The notes below the pieces were generated by a model that saw only the letters and a list, made by a program, of their open reading frames with translations, made no database searches and was not told the origin of the DNA. A stretch of 64,000 nt of DNA from Bacillota bacterium (lineage in GTDB: Bacteria > Bacillota > Negativicutes > DSM-13327), in assembly GCA_017889585.1 (NCBI GenBank), contig JAGFZX010000001.1, positions 62,001 to 126,000 of the forward strand. Direction: 5' to 3'. How positions within the stretch are numbered: position 1 is the stretch's first letter; the number at the start of each line of letters is the position of its first letter. Made by a program: the position numbers and the translations under genes. Positions 15,824 through 24,223 of this stretch are shown piece by piece.

Positions 15824-16897
15824 TCAAAAATTATACTTGTCCACTTTTTCTTTATTAAATTCCTTTAAATTTACATCTGGAGCATGATATCTGCGAAAAT
15901 AACTAGTATGAGAAAGCTTACTAAGAATGGTACTGAATAATCGCCACCCCAATGCGGCATGCAAGAGCAGGTATGCAAGAAAAACAGATATCAATATATA
16001 AATATATTGTATAATTCCATCCCAATTTATAGGAAGCCAAGCAACAGGAGTGGTCACTATACTACTTAGTAGATATGTTGAAATAGGCACTGTAGTTAGA
16101 TAATAGAAGATGATTGCAACTATCGGGCTTACTTCCACTGCTTTGTACGGGCAGTAGTTCATGCAGGCCATGCAACTATCACAGGAATAGGTCCAATAGG
16201 GACGCTTTCTTGTTTTCCCTGTCATTATAATAGCCTGTTTCGGACAATAATTGGCACACAAACCGCACCCCACGCACTTATCTGAAGCGAAGAACAATTT
16301 GGAAAGAATCAATTGTGCCATAATAAGGTACATAAAGGAAATTGGTGCTAACCAAAGACCTAAGGCCAAGGGTACAATACCATCAAAATACACTTGACCT
16401 GATAAAATGGTTTTGGCGAAGTGTTTAACTTTGGGTTCTGCTGCTGAAATTATGAATTGGGTATTTTTCTTACTCAACCCCCAATGAAGGGCAGTCCAGT
16501 TGCTGGGCATATCTACGCCCATAACTCCCCTTATTTTATACCCTTTCAAAAATAATAGGAAAGCTGTTAGATAACCAGCCGTTCCTTCCATTCCTGGCAG
16601 GGAAACTCCTTTGATTCTAACGCCAGCCCTTGAAGGTAGAACAACGCCAGACGCACCATTTCCTCTCGGAAGACTCACAATCTGTTTCAATAGTAACCAT
16701 GGAGCTGTAAAGCCATGGGTAGGCAATGTCAATACACATAAGGTTTTCCCATCTGGCTCTAGATGCAGTTCCTCGGTCTTTATTTGTTGTTTTTTTGTAT
16801 TTAGACCAAGTGCTGTTGCTACTTCCGAAAACCATACCGCTACCTTGTACGAATTACCTGTACCAGTCATAAAAAATATGACTATTTTTTCAAACAT
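15824..16897 (-). CDS. EFR1-like flavodoxin/ferredoxin protein with C-terminal membrane helices
   Basis: A 357-residue protein. The N-terminal flavodoxin-like domain (about 1-170) begins VIFFMTGTGNSYKVA, typical of EFR1 ferrodoxins. Two [4Fe-4S] motifs follow at about 205-255: CVGCGLCANYCPKQA and CDSCMACMNYCPYKA. Hydrophobic helices occur around 180-200 and 265-330, so the redox domains are anchored at the inner membrane. It probably shuttles electrons from reduced flavodoxin or ferredoxin to a membrane acceptor; the partner is unknown. ATG 16897 (GGGAGGGAG upstream) is preferred to a longer frame from 16936. Confidence 0.83.
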   Translation of the reverse strand: MFEKIVIFFMTGTGNSYKVAVWFSEVATALGLNTKKQQIKTEELHLEPDGKTLCVLTLPTHGFTAPWLLLKQIVSLPRGNGASGVVLPSRAGVRIKGVSLPGMEGTAGYLTAFLLFLKGYKIRGVMGVDMPSNWTALHWGLSKKNTQFIISAAEPKVKHFAKTILSGQVYFDGIVPLALGLWLAPISFMYLIMAQLILSKLFFASDKCVGCGLCANYCPKQAIIMTGKTRKRPYWTYSCDSCMACMNYCPYKAVEVSPIVAIIFYYLTTVPISTYLLSSIVTTPVAWLPINWDGIIQYIYILISVFLAYLLLHAALGWRLFSTILSKLSHTSYFRRYHAPDVNLKEFNKEKVDKYNF

Positions 16898-16988
16898 ATT
16901 CCACTCCCTCCCCGTTGGAAATATTTCATTTTCCAATATCTATTAAAAAACAGAATACATCACAATGCTGTATTTACCATTAAAATAC

Positions 16989-17024
16989 AAACTCCTGCAA
17001 AGCTTATCTATTTTGCAGGAGTCT
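16989..17024 (-). terminator. Terminator of the beta-barrel gene
   Basis: ACTCCTGCAAA pairs with TTTGCAGGAGT around a 10-nt loop, followed on the minus strand by TTGTATTTTA. It lies about 40 nt beyond the stop at 17065. Confidence 0.7.
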
Positions 17025-17064
17025 TCCTATTACCAATTATGCTTTTATTTTTCTGGTATCAGAC

Positions 17065-17529
17065 TTAAAACTTTAAAGTTGCGCCCAATCCAGTACGGTT
17101 ACTATTGCTGCCTTGGTCTGGCATAAAAGACCTATAATTGAAATTAACGTCAACATTACTGGTTAAGTTGTAGTTGGCACCAACTTGCAGTTCTTTAAAA
17201 TCGCTAGCACCAATCAGGGCGACATAGCCATCCAAGGAACGAGCTAATGGAGTATTCACTGCTGCCCCTATGTATAATTTCGAATCAGAATTATAATCTC
17301 TGCTACCAATGATGGCTCTAAGGTTATGGTCAAAATTAACCTGTCCGTAAATGTCATTCTTTTGAAATCCTAGGGTAACATTATCAGATATTTTATGTTC
17401 TAAATAGAAAGAATCATCCAGTACACCGATGGCTGTGCCCCCTTGGTTCAGATTATTAATAGGGGCGGCAAAACCGGTGCCGACACTGAAAGCAAGTATA
17501 CCAACCACAGTAAGTGCGATTTTCTTCAT
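17065..17529 (-). CDS. Small outer-membrane-type beta-barrel protein
   Basis: A 154-residue exported protein. The signal peptide (MKKIALTVVGILAFSVGTGFA) is followed by alternating polar/hydrophobic strands with Asn- and Gly-rich turns (YLEHKISDNVTLGF, KLYIGAAVN, ELQVGANYNLTSNVDVNFNY). The chain ends in Phe (ATLKF), the C-terminal signature read by the BAM machinery. About eight strands could form a small OmpA/OmpW-size barrel. It supports a diderm cell. The start has AGGAGG. Its specific role is unknown. Confidence 0.85.
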   Translation of the reverse strand: MKKIALTVVGILAFSVGTGFAAPINNLNQGGTAIGVLDDSFYLEHKISDNVTLGFQKNDIYGQVNFDHNLRAIIGSRDYNSDSKLYIGAAVNTPLARSLDGYVALIGASDFKELQVGANYNLTSNVDVNFNYRSFMPDQGSNSNRTGLGATLKF

Positions 17530-17651
17530 AATAAATCCTCCTAAAACATTTAATTGTATCTAGCACTAGACACATTATGTACTAATTATCATCATGAATA
17601 CTGGATATAATGATAATCTAGATATAATGATAAGCCTTAATTGTGACAAAA

Positions 17652-18278
17652 CTATGACAATCCCAGTATATCTGCCACTTCCTGATCAGTAGTCTGGGAA
17701 AAATCTTCATAATGCATACCAACTGCCCAAAAAGGATCAGGCTGCACCGGACAGATCACTTCATCCACTTCCCTTGCTAATTCTTTGACTATATCAGGCG
17801 GTGCCACAGGTATGGCAATAATTATTTTACATGGCTGTCCTTGTTTAAGCCACTTAATTGCCGCACGAATAGTGTACCCTGTAGCTATGCCATCATCAAT
17901 TACAATCGCTGTTTTATTTTTGACATTAGGTGCCTGAGCAGATCCGGTATATAAAATTTGTCGGCGTTGTACTTCCTTGTATTCCTCGGCAATCATTTTT
18001 TCAAATTCATACTTGCTTATCCCTATACCTGCCATTACCTGACTATCCCAAACAGCGCTGCCATCAGGCATGACTGCGCCAATGGCCACTTCAGGATTAA
18101 CGGGATGTCCAATTTTGCGGGTAACCAATACATATATCTCGCTATGCAACATCTGTGCAATAGGATGAGCTATAACTATACCCCCACGCGGCACAGCAAG
18201 CAGACATGGGTTGTCTAACTTTAATGCAACCAATCTTTCCGCCAAGAGCTTGCCAGCCTCAATACGATCTTTAAACAT
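17652..18278 (-). CDS. Phosphoribosyltransferase-family protein
   Basis: A 208-residue type I phosphoribosyltransferase-fold protein. The PRPP loop VIDDGIATGYT (about 125-135), the PPi loop region VPRGGIVIA (about 29-37) and the hood segment RKIGHP are present. Family members are often annotated only as putative phosphoribosyltransferases and some lack enzymatic activity. There is no operon partner. The start has AGAGGGGGAA upstream. Confidence 0.88.
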   Translation of the reverse strand: MFKDRIEAGKLLAERLVALKLDNPCLLAVPRGGIVIAHPIAQMLHSEIYVLVTRKIGHPVNPEVAIGAVMPDGSAVWDSQVMAGIGISKYEFEKMIAEEYKEVQRRQILYTGSAQAPNVKNKTAIVIDDGIATGYTIRAAIKWLKQGQPCKIIIAIPVAPPDIVKELAREVDEVICPVQPDPFWAVGMHYEDFSQTTDQEVADILGLS

Positions 18279-18354
18279 AATATTCCCCCTCTAAACCTCA
18301 CTGTATAGGAGCCGTTTTTTATAGTTTAATTAGTTTATTGATACAATATACATA

Positions 18355-18456
18355 TAAGAAAAGACTTGGCTTTCGCCAAGTCCTCAAACCCAAGCAGAAG
18401 CCTTAGTCGTTCTTACTTGAAATCGAGAAAATATTATATTTTCTGATTCTATGAAA
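18355..18456 (+). repeat. Dispersed intergenic repeat, copy D
   Basis: ATAAGAAAAGACTTGGCTTTCGCCAAGTC forms the first hairpin. A divergent linker (CAAGCAGAAGCCTTAGTCGT) follows, then AATCGAGAAAATA pairing with TATTTTCTGATT, and ATGAAAAAA. It merges into the terminator below. Confidence 0.78.
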
Positions 18457-18497
18457 AAAGGTGACAGGCTGCTTTAAAACTAACCTGTCACCTTTCT
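18457..18497 (-). terminator. Terminator of the dipeptide-utilisation operon
   Basis: AAAGGTGACAGG pairs with CCTGTCACCTTT; on the minus strand the 3' arm runs into CCTTTTTTC. It lies about 65 nt beyond the DcuC-like stop. Confidence 0.8.
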
Positions 18498-18561
18498 TAT
18501 AATTATTACAGCTTTTACTATTAAAGATTATAAAAGAATCCTTAATTTTGTATTATTCCTA

Positions 18562-19923
18562 TCAGTAGAAAAAGAAAAAGTTGGCGGCTACGAGGGTAAT
18601 TAGGGCTCCAGCCATAGGGATAGCTGTCCGTTTTACCACATCAAAGGGAGAAACGCCACCCATGCTGGAAGCAACAACAATAACAGCGGTAATCGGTGAC
18701 ATAGCACGGGCTGCGCTTGCAGCAAAATGCATGGGCAGTAGCATAACCACTGGCGCAACAGACATTTTGGCAGCAACAGTCGGAGTTAAGGCAGCAAAAG
18801 CAAAGAATGGCGCATTACCCGAACCCATAATCACAGATGAAACGGCAATGATGCTAATCATAACAATAATCATACCTACAGCACCAAACCCGGAACTTTG
18901 AGCAGAAGCTATAATCGAATCAATTGTTCCCATGGTCATGAGACCTTTAGCAAAGGTTTCACCAGCTACGATCAGCGTGATAACATTGGCCATCTGCATT
19001 CCAAGACCGTCGAAGAAGGATTGTATATCAGCAAAGACTTTTTTTCCATCCCGGTGGCGAATATATTCGAAAATCATGCCAATCATCACACCAATAAACA
19101 TGGCCTTAATGATATCCATCTTAATCCAAGTAATCCACAAGCTGCTGAAAACCAAAATCAAGATTAGGGGAAGAGCTGGTAATATAGCATAAATCAGTGG
19201 CGGCATAGTATCATCTTTCCCAACCTTAGCTAATTCCGTAGCCTCAACAACGTGACCTTCACGTTTATCCATCCATTTTTGTGTAAAGAAGTGAAGTACT
19301 GCAACCACCGGTATCACGACAGCGGCAATAGGAATCTGATACTTAGTCCAGTAAATGACCGGGTCAATCCCAGCAGTGACAGCAGATAAAATAGTACCAG
19401 TATCACTAGGACTCCAGTCAAGACACAGAGTAGTCGCGATAACTGCAGTTGCAGACAGACGACTGACACCGAGGCTAATCAAAACAGGGAAGATAGTAAC
19501 CATGAGTAACATTGCTAGTCCAGAGGCGCTATTGATACATAGGCCCAACAACATGCCTACTATCCAAGCACCAGACATTACTATATAAGGAGAGCGAAGA
19601 GCCAGAAGCGGTCTGATCGTCAAGCTAACAAGGGCCTTACTGGCACCAATGTGATCCATATAGCGGGCAAAACCGCCTACCGCCATGATATTAAGCCCCA
19701 GGCCGGCTGCACGAGAACTGAAGGTTTGCTTAATAAATTCGAATGCGTCAAAGAGAACTAAACCAGTGCTGTCTTTTACAGGCAAAATTTTCCCAAGTCC
19801 AAGAGCTACGGCAGTGAACATAAGGATTAAACCAGCCATAAACAGAACAGGCTGTGGTTTGTACTTTTTGACAATAAGATAACCTAACCAAAAAGTGACG
19901 ATTAACGAAATGATAATACCCAA
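18562..19923 (-). CDS. DcuC-family C4-dicarboxylate/anaerobic carrier
   Basis: A 453-residue integral membrane carrier with 10-12 hydrophobic segments, a size typical of DcuC/ArsB-superfamily proteins. Characteristic stretches are GLCINSASGLAMLLM, LDWSPSDTGTIL and MGSGNAPFFAFAALTP. The TTG start has GGAGGG upstream. It is the last gene of a three-gene set with an M20 peptidase and a dipeptide epimerase, so a dipeptide or amino-acid-derived dicarboxylate is a likely cargo. That assignment is by context only. Confidence 0.85.
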   Translation of the reverse strand: MGIIISLIVTFWLGYLIVKKYKPQPVLFMAGLILMFTAVALGLGKILPVKDSTGLVLFDAFEFIKQTFSSRAAGLGLNIMAVGGFARYMDHIGASKALVSLTIRPLLALRSPYIVMSGAWIVGMLLGLCINSASGLAMLLMVTIFPVLISLGVSRLSATAVIATTLCLDWSPSDTGTILSAVTAGIDPVIYWTKYQIPIAAVVIPVVAVLHFFTQKWMDKREGHVVEATELAKVGKDDTMPPLIYAILPALPLILILVFSSLWITWIKMDIIKAMFIGVMIGMIFEYIRHRDGKKVFADIQSFFDGLGMQMANVITLIVAGETFAKGLMTMGTIDSIIASAQSSGFGAVGMIIVMISIIAVSSVIMGSGNAPFFAFAALTPTVAAKMSVAPVVMLLPMHFAASAARAMSPITAVIVVASSMGGVSPFDVVKRTAIPMAGALITLVAANFFFFY

Positions 19924-19989
19924 TTACTTTCCCTCCTTTTATTAAACAGCCAAAATACCCTTATCAGAACCGCTCCTCCCCTCCTTTCA

Positions 19990-21081
19990 TTACTTGATCT
20001 CTTGCCAGTCTCTTACGTCGGTAATACCTAATCCTGGAGTATTGGAAATGATAAGCTGATTTTTATTAAATTTTACGCCACCAACGACAGGGTCTTCGGC
20101 TAGCAACACGGCAGCATCCAAATCTGCCCTAGTAATGATCTTCTTTCCTCCTGCAATACTGGCAGCCGCAGTAATTCCCACCTTGCTTTCCAGCATACAC
20201 CCCATCATACACTGAATACCAACTGTTTCAGCAAAACTGGCAATTTTAATGGCATTATGCAGACCGCCTGCTTTCATCAATTTAATATTGATTAGATCAC
20301 AAGCACCCATAGACAACAATTGAAAAACTTCATAGGGCCCAAAAGCTGATTCATCCGCCATAATATCTGTTTCCACATGATCTGTAACATACTTGAGTCC
20401 TACAAAGTCGCGGGCCGTTACTGGTTGTTCAATAAGTTCAATATCCAGTCCCAGATCTTCAAATTTCCGAATGGTTCTAACAGCCTCTTTGGGACTCCAT
20501 CCCTGATTAGCATCAAGACGAATCTTTACATCATAACCAATAGCAGCACGGATAGCTTGTACCCGTTTTATATCCAGGGCTGCGTCTGTTCCTACTTTGA
20601 GTTTAAGTGCTGTATAGCCTTCCGCAACAGCCTCTAGAGAATCCCGTACCATTTCTTCTGGCTCATTTATACTAATTGTCAGATCTGTTGTCATCACATT
20701 ACAATAACCGCCAAACAGTTTATAAAGAGGCAATCCATGCAATTTACCAAACAAATCATAAACGGCAATATCCAAAGCCGCCTTAGCTGAGTTATTATGC
20801 ACCATAGATCCATCCAGAGTTGTCATAATTTCTTCCAAATTGTCTACATCCATACCGATTATTTTGGGTCCGATGGTATCACGAATGGCCGCTACGATTG
20901 AATCTTGACTATCACCAGTGATCACTGCCGTCGGCGGAGCATTACCATAACCCACTTCACCAGTATCAGCGATCAGTTTTATGATAATATCTTCCGCTGA
21001 ATTCACCTGCCGCAAGGCTGTTTTAAAAGGCTTTTTGAGTGGAATACTAACCTTTCCAATTTTTATCTCCTTAATTTTCAC
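19990..21081 (-). CDS. Dipeptide epimerase (enolase superfamily, MLE subgroup)
   Basis: A 363-residue cytoplasmic enzyme. The N-terminal capping domain (about 1-125) precedes a TIM barrel with the KxK acid-base motif ALKLKVG (about 158-164), metal ligands in LDANQGW, IEQPV and ADESAF, and the opposing Lys in INIKLMKAGG. This pattern fits Ala-D/L-Glu and related dipeptide epimerases, which recycle murein dipeptides. The GTG at 21081 has AGGAGG 11 nt upstream. The neighbouring peptidase would cleave the epimerised dipeptide. Exact specificity cannot be read from sequence. Confidence 0.88.
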   Translation of the reverse strand: MKIKEIKIGKVSIPLKKPFKTALRQVNSAEDIIIKLIADTGEVGYGNAPPTAVITGDSQDSIVAAIRDTIGPKIIGMDVDNLEEIMTTLDGSMVHNNSAKAALDIAVYDLFGKLHGLPLYKLFGGYCNVMTTDLTISINEPEEMVRDSLEAVAEGYTALKLKVGTDAALDIKRVQAIRAAIGYDVKIRLDANQGWSPKEAVRTIRKFEDLGLDIELIEQPVTARDFVGLKYVTDHVETDIMADESAFGPYEVFQLLSMGACDLINIKLMKAGGLHNAIKIASFAETVGIQCMMGCMLESKVGITAAASIAGGKKIITRADLDAAVLLAEDPVVGGVKFNKNQLIISNTPGLGITDVRDWQEIK

Positions 21082-21110
21082 GACGCGACTACCTCCTTAC
21101 CTTTCTTAGC

Positions 21111-22361
21111 CTATTCTTCACTGAGTGTAGACCAGTTTGCAGTTACTTCTAAAATAAAGCAAACTAATGCCACAGTACGAGGCACGGCTGTCTTTAGATC
21201 AACAGATTCATGATTTGTATGTTCATCATAATTCTCTACACCTAATGCATCAATCGTAGGAATGTACTTCGCAGCCCGATTGCCATCTGTCAATCCTCCT
21301 GAGACCCACTCCACAATATCAGCATTATACTCACGTTTTACAACATTTCTATAAATATCAACTAGCTTTTGCGCTTGTTGTGTTTTTTCCATTGGACCTG
21401 TCTTAATACCACCAGTCACAATCACTTTCGTACCAGGAACCACAGTCTTATTAGGAAGGTCTTTGATTTCACTGTCAAGGCGTTGTTGCTCAGCAACACT
21501 AAAACAACGAACATTAATTTTAGCAAAAGCATCTTTCGGAATAGAATTGATTTTTTGATTAGTTGAACCAATTACCCCCACATTAATGGTATTTTCGGGG
21601 GTGAACTGACCATGATCCTGAATACCTCTTTCCTTCAATTTTTCCCGAGTAAACTGACTAGGATCATCAGATAATGGACTAGCCATTTTATATAATAGAC
21701 TAATTTGATTTCCTAATTCCATGATAGCGTTTGCTGAAGTTTGGGATGCGTTGCCATGGTGTCCAGCAATTCCTTCCACCTGAATTTCATAATTGGCACT
21801 GCCTTTGCGCTTAGTTACAATTCCCCAATTAGGACGGGCTGTATCCATAATGATGCACATATCCACTTGCTGGGCAAGTTCTGCCACAATTGCCTCTGCT
21901 GTTGGGGAACCACCTTCCTCTTCACCACTATAATATAAAATAATTTCTTTAAAATTACTAAAATTTAGATCTTTAAGAACCTGCATAGAATAAATCGTTT
22001 GTACCACGGTTGCTTTATCATCACCCACACCAGGCCCATAAGCCATCATATTATCATCCATTCTAAATGGACGTCTTTGGGCTTCCCCCTTTTCAAAAAC
22101 AGTGTCAACATGGGCAATCATTAATAACCGCAAGGAACCAGTTCCTTGAAAACGCACAATAGTATGAGTTGCTCGTGAATTTTTTCGATACTCCACCTTA
22201 GCACCAAGCGCTTCAAATTTTGCCCCGACTATTTTTGCAACAGCATCTGTTCCTTCCGCATCACCATTACCGGAATCAATATTGGTTATTTTTTCTAAGT
22301 CTCTAATAAAATTAGGGAAATAACTAGCAACAATTTCTTTTACTTTTCCACTCTCGATCAT
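21111..22361 (-). CDS. M20-family zinc peptidase (glutamate carboxypeptidase-like)
   Basis: A 416-residue cytoplasmic metallopeptidase. Zinc ligands are in IAHVDTVF (His, with catalytic Asp two residues later), GVGDDKA, SGEEEGG (catalytic Glu), IMDTARP, and the C-terminal NYDEHTNHESVD. The dimerisation lobe lies near residues 195-320. It is first in the operon with the dipeptide epimerase (29 bp) and the DcuC-like carrier (66 bp). The second ATG (22361, GGGAG 9 nt upstream) is preferred to 22367, which would be only 3 nt from the site. Likely substrates are dipeptides with a C-terminal acidic residue. Confidence 0.88.
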   Translation of the reverse strand: MIESGKVKEIVASYFPNFIRDLEKITNIDSGNGDAEGTDAVAKIVGAKFEALGAKVEYRKNSRATHTIVRFQGTGSLRLLMIAHVDTVFEKGEAQRRPFRMDDNMMAYGPGVGDDKATVVQTIYSMQVLKDLNFSNFKEIILYYSGEEEGGSPTAEAIVAELAQQVDMCIIMDTARPNWGIVTKRKGSANYEIQVEGIAGHHGNASQTSANAIMELGNQISLLYKMASPLSDDPSQFTREKLKERGIQDHGQFTPENTINVGVIGSTNQKINSIPKDAFAKINVRCFSVAEQQRLDSEIKDLPNKTVVPGTKVIVTGGIKTGPMEKTQQAQKLVDIYRNVVKREYNADIVEWVSGGLTDGNRAAKYIPTIDALGVENYDEHTNHESVDLKTAVPRTVALVCFILEVTANWSTLSEE

Positions 22362-22544
22362 ACTCATTCACTCCCGTTATTATCGTATTAATCATTCTAC
22401 TTACACTAGTATTATGTATACAATATACCTAATTTAAGTTTTAACAAAACTTATCATCTTAACTTTCCACTACTTTATATACTTACCACGATCAGATAAG
22501 TGACTATTTCCAAGTTCCAAACCTTGATCCTTTTAATCCCATAT

Positions 22545-22598
22545 AAAAAATCCAGCAAAATAAAACCTTCATACTGAAGGCTTATTTGCTGGATTTTA
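22545..22598 (-). terminator. Long hairpin terminator
   Basis: AAAATCCAGCAAA pairs with the matching TTTGCTGGATTTT, with an inner CCTTCATACTGAAGG stem. It is T-rich on both sides. It lies downstream of the DUF3870 gene and directly at the end of the tiny frame 22596-22697. Confidence 0.75.
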
Positions 22599-22697
22599 TT
22601 TACGACTACGCCTCAGTATCATTGCTCTATCAAGCGTACATATAAACAAAGCAGCCCCTATTGGAATAACAATATTACCAGTGCCGTTTTCATACAA
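22596..22697 (-). CDS. Possible 33-residue membrane peptide
   Basis: A TTG-initiated frame reads YENGTGNIVIPIGAALFI followed by a basic tail ending RRSRK, giving one hydrophobic span with a positive-inside end. Its stop falls in the base of the terminator hairpin. The ribosome site (GGTAGAG) is weak and no ATG is available, so it could be chance. It is reported because the layout matches the better candidates at 4013 and 24224. Confidence 0.28.
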   Translation of the reverse strand: MYENGTGNIVIPIGAALFICTLDRAMILRRSRK

Positions 22698-22795
22698 GAG
22701 ATAACTCTACCATAACTTCTATATAGTAAATATATTAGACATTATTTTAAAAAGTCCTCTTCTCATAATACATTTTTGTTTCTAAAATATTTAAT

Positions 22796-23137
22796 CTACT
22801 CGCTTAAATCAACAGTAAGACCGTTCACTATACGGGAAAACTTTTTTTGGGCATCCTTATAAGCTACCAGAATAGCTTTTTGCGATGAGCCGAAATAACG
22901 ACTTTCTAACTGTTCCTTAATAACCTGCATATCATCCTGCAAACTTTTACCTATAAATATACTGCATATAAAATCATTTGTTGTCTGAATAGTAGATGAG
23001 GTGCCACAGGTCACAATCTTACCGGTCTCGCGATCCACAACAAAACCTATGAAGAACTGCCCATATTGATGAGTAATTGGATTATTCTGCTGTGATTTTG
23101 CATTTCCAACTATATATATTGTATTCTCCGCAAACAT
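22796..23137 (-). CDS. DUF3870-type protein
   Basis: A small cytoplasmic protein of 113 residues. The pattern IYIVGNAKSQQNNPIT, then FFIGFVVDRETGKIVTCGTSSTI and FIGKSL is that of DUF3870 proteins, which occur mostly in Firmicutes and have no known function. In other genomes they often sit beside amino-acid or opine catabolic genes. ATG 23137 is preferred because GGAG is 8 nt upstream; ATG 23143 is too close to it. It is monocistronic. Confidence 0.7.
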   Translation of the reverse strand: MFAENTIYIVGNAKSQQNNPITHQYGQFFIGFVVDRETGKIVTCGTSSTIQTTNDFICSIFIGKSLQDDMQVIKEQLESRYFGSSQKAILVAYKDAQKKFSRIVNGLTVDLSE

Positions 23138-23158
23138 TGTCATTTCTCCATGCTAGTT

Positions 23159-23243
23159 TTTTAAAGACAACTTGGCTTGTGCCAAGCCTTAGTTGCCCTT
23201 ACTTAGAATCGAGAAAGTATTTTACTTTCTGATTCTGTAAAAA
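23159..23243 (+). repeat. Dispersed intergenic repeat, copy E
   Basis: TTTTAAAGACAACTTGGCTTGTGCCAAG, then CCTTAGTTGCCCTTACTTAG, then AATCGAGAAAGTA pairing with TACTTTCTGATT and GTAAAAAT. It is the closest match to copy A. The rest of 23144-23433 holds no gene. Confidence 0.8.
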
Positions 23244-23433
23244 TAATTTTATTTGCAAAACTACTCATCTACTTTATTCGTGGAAACTCTTTATTCTCCT
23301 CTTTGATAAAAGTATCTATCTCACATTTTCCAACAGGCATAGGTTTCCCAGCACGTTAGAAAAATGATCAAAGAACAACCTTGTATCATCAGTATCCTTA
23401 CTACCCAACTACAATAATCCTGAAAATTGGCGT

Positions 23434-23976
23434 CTAAATTGGGAAGAGGGGCCGATATTGGCGTTTCTGAATTTCTTCCTCTGAAAGCGCAACGTTCCCG
23501 CATCCTGGTTGCCAGCACCAAGGAAAACGCGCAACATGAACATTCATAATATATCCTAAAGTAGTATATATTGAATTGCTATTAATCACGCCTGGAAAGA
23601 ACTGCTGATGGATTCCCGGATAAGTTAACTTTAAACAATTTAAATAATCCATTGCCTTTACCGCCGCTTTCCATCTCTCCACAACCTCATTATAACTACC
23701 ACGAAAAACAACCTCCCTCCTTTGGCCCGCAAGCACCAAGGAAGAATAACTAGCCTTAGCCCCAAATCCCGAAGCATAACCGCTGTCATGGACATAATGA
23801 AGAACTTTTAATAAATCTGCCGAGTTCCCAATTGCTTTTATTTGTCCAGTTTTATCAACTGCCAATCCATGCAGTTCAGCGATGATCTTGCCATTCAGCT
23901 CACCCATTACCCAGAAATTATGGCTAATAATCTTTAGGAAACGAAAAGATCTGCCTTCTATAGCATATATGGACAT
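23434..23976 (-). CDS. Unknown 180-residue cytoplasmic protein
   Basis: No signal peptide or membrane helix is seen. The N-terminus (ISHNFWVMGELNGKIIAELH) has an HNFW...LHGLA pattern that I recall from uncharacterised proteins in other bacteria but cannot name. The C-terminal half has SNSIYTTLGYIMNV and a WCWQPGCGN motif. ATG 23976 is chosen because GGGGGT lies 9 nt upstream. It stands alone between repeat E and a terminator-bounded gap. The function is unknown. Confidence 0.72.
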   Translation of the reverse strand: MSIYAIEGRSFRFLKIISHNFWVMGELNGKIIAELHGLAVDKTGQIKAIGNSADLLKVLHYVHDSGYASGFGAKASYSSLVLAGQRREVVFRGSYNEVVERWKAAVKAMDYLNCLKLTYPGIHQQFFPGVINSNSIYTTLGYIMNVHVARFPWCWQPGCGNVALSEEEIQKRQYRPLFPI

Positions 23977-24159
23977 CTTATTAACCCCCATGCATCTCAG
24001 GGATGATTCTTGAATGTAAACTGCTAATATAGTAAAACGCTAGGTTTGCTAATATTTGGCTTTCCTATAATAGCTGTTATGATTAATATTATTACTGATA
24101 CTTAGAAAAAATATCAACAGAATAAATAAAATATCCCCTATGCTTAGCAATCTGTATAA

Positions 24160-24197
24160 AAAAAGGCAAGCAGAGAATGAATCTCTACTTGCCTTTT
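24160..24197 (-). terminator. Terminator of the tripartite exporter operon
   Basis: AAAAGGCAAG and CTTGCCTTTT form the outer stem and CAGAGA/TCTCTA the inner one. It lies about 27 nt beyond the stop of the 31-residue frame. Confidence 0.82.
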
Positions 24198-24223
24198 ACA
24201 CCTAAATTACGACTCCCCATCGC

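Larger units (their letters stand above)
22368..22795. other. Gene-poor stretch with a terminator and one tiny frame
   Basis: 428 bp between two minus-strand genes. It holds the peptidase promoter region (AT-rich, near 22390-22450), the hairpin at 22545-22598 and a weak 33-codon frame (22596-22697). Nothing else was seen. Confidence 0.6.

Noticed and set aside
6981-23243. CRISPR array
   Set aside because: Repeat copies are several kilobases apart with genes between them, vary in length and have internal hairpins; there are no regular spacers or cas genes.
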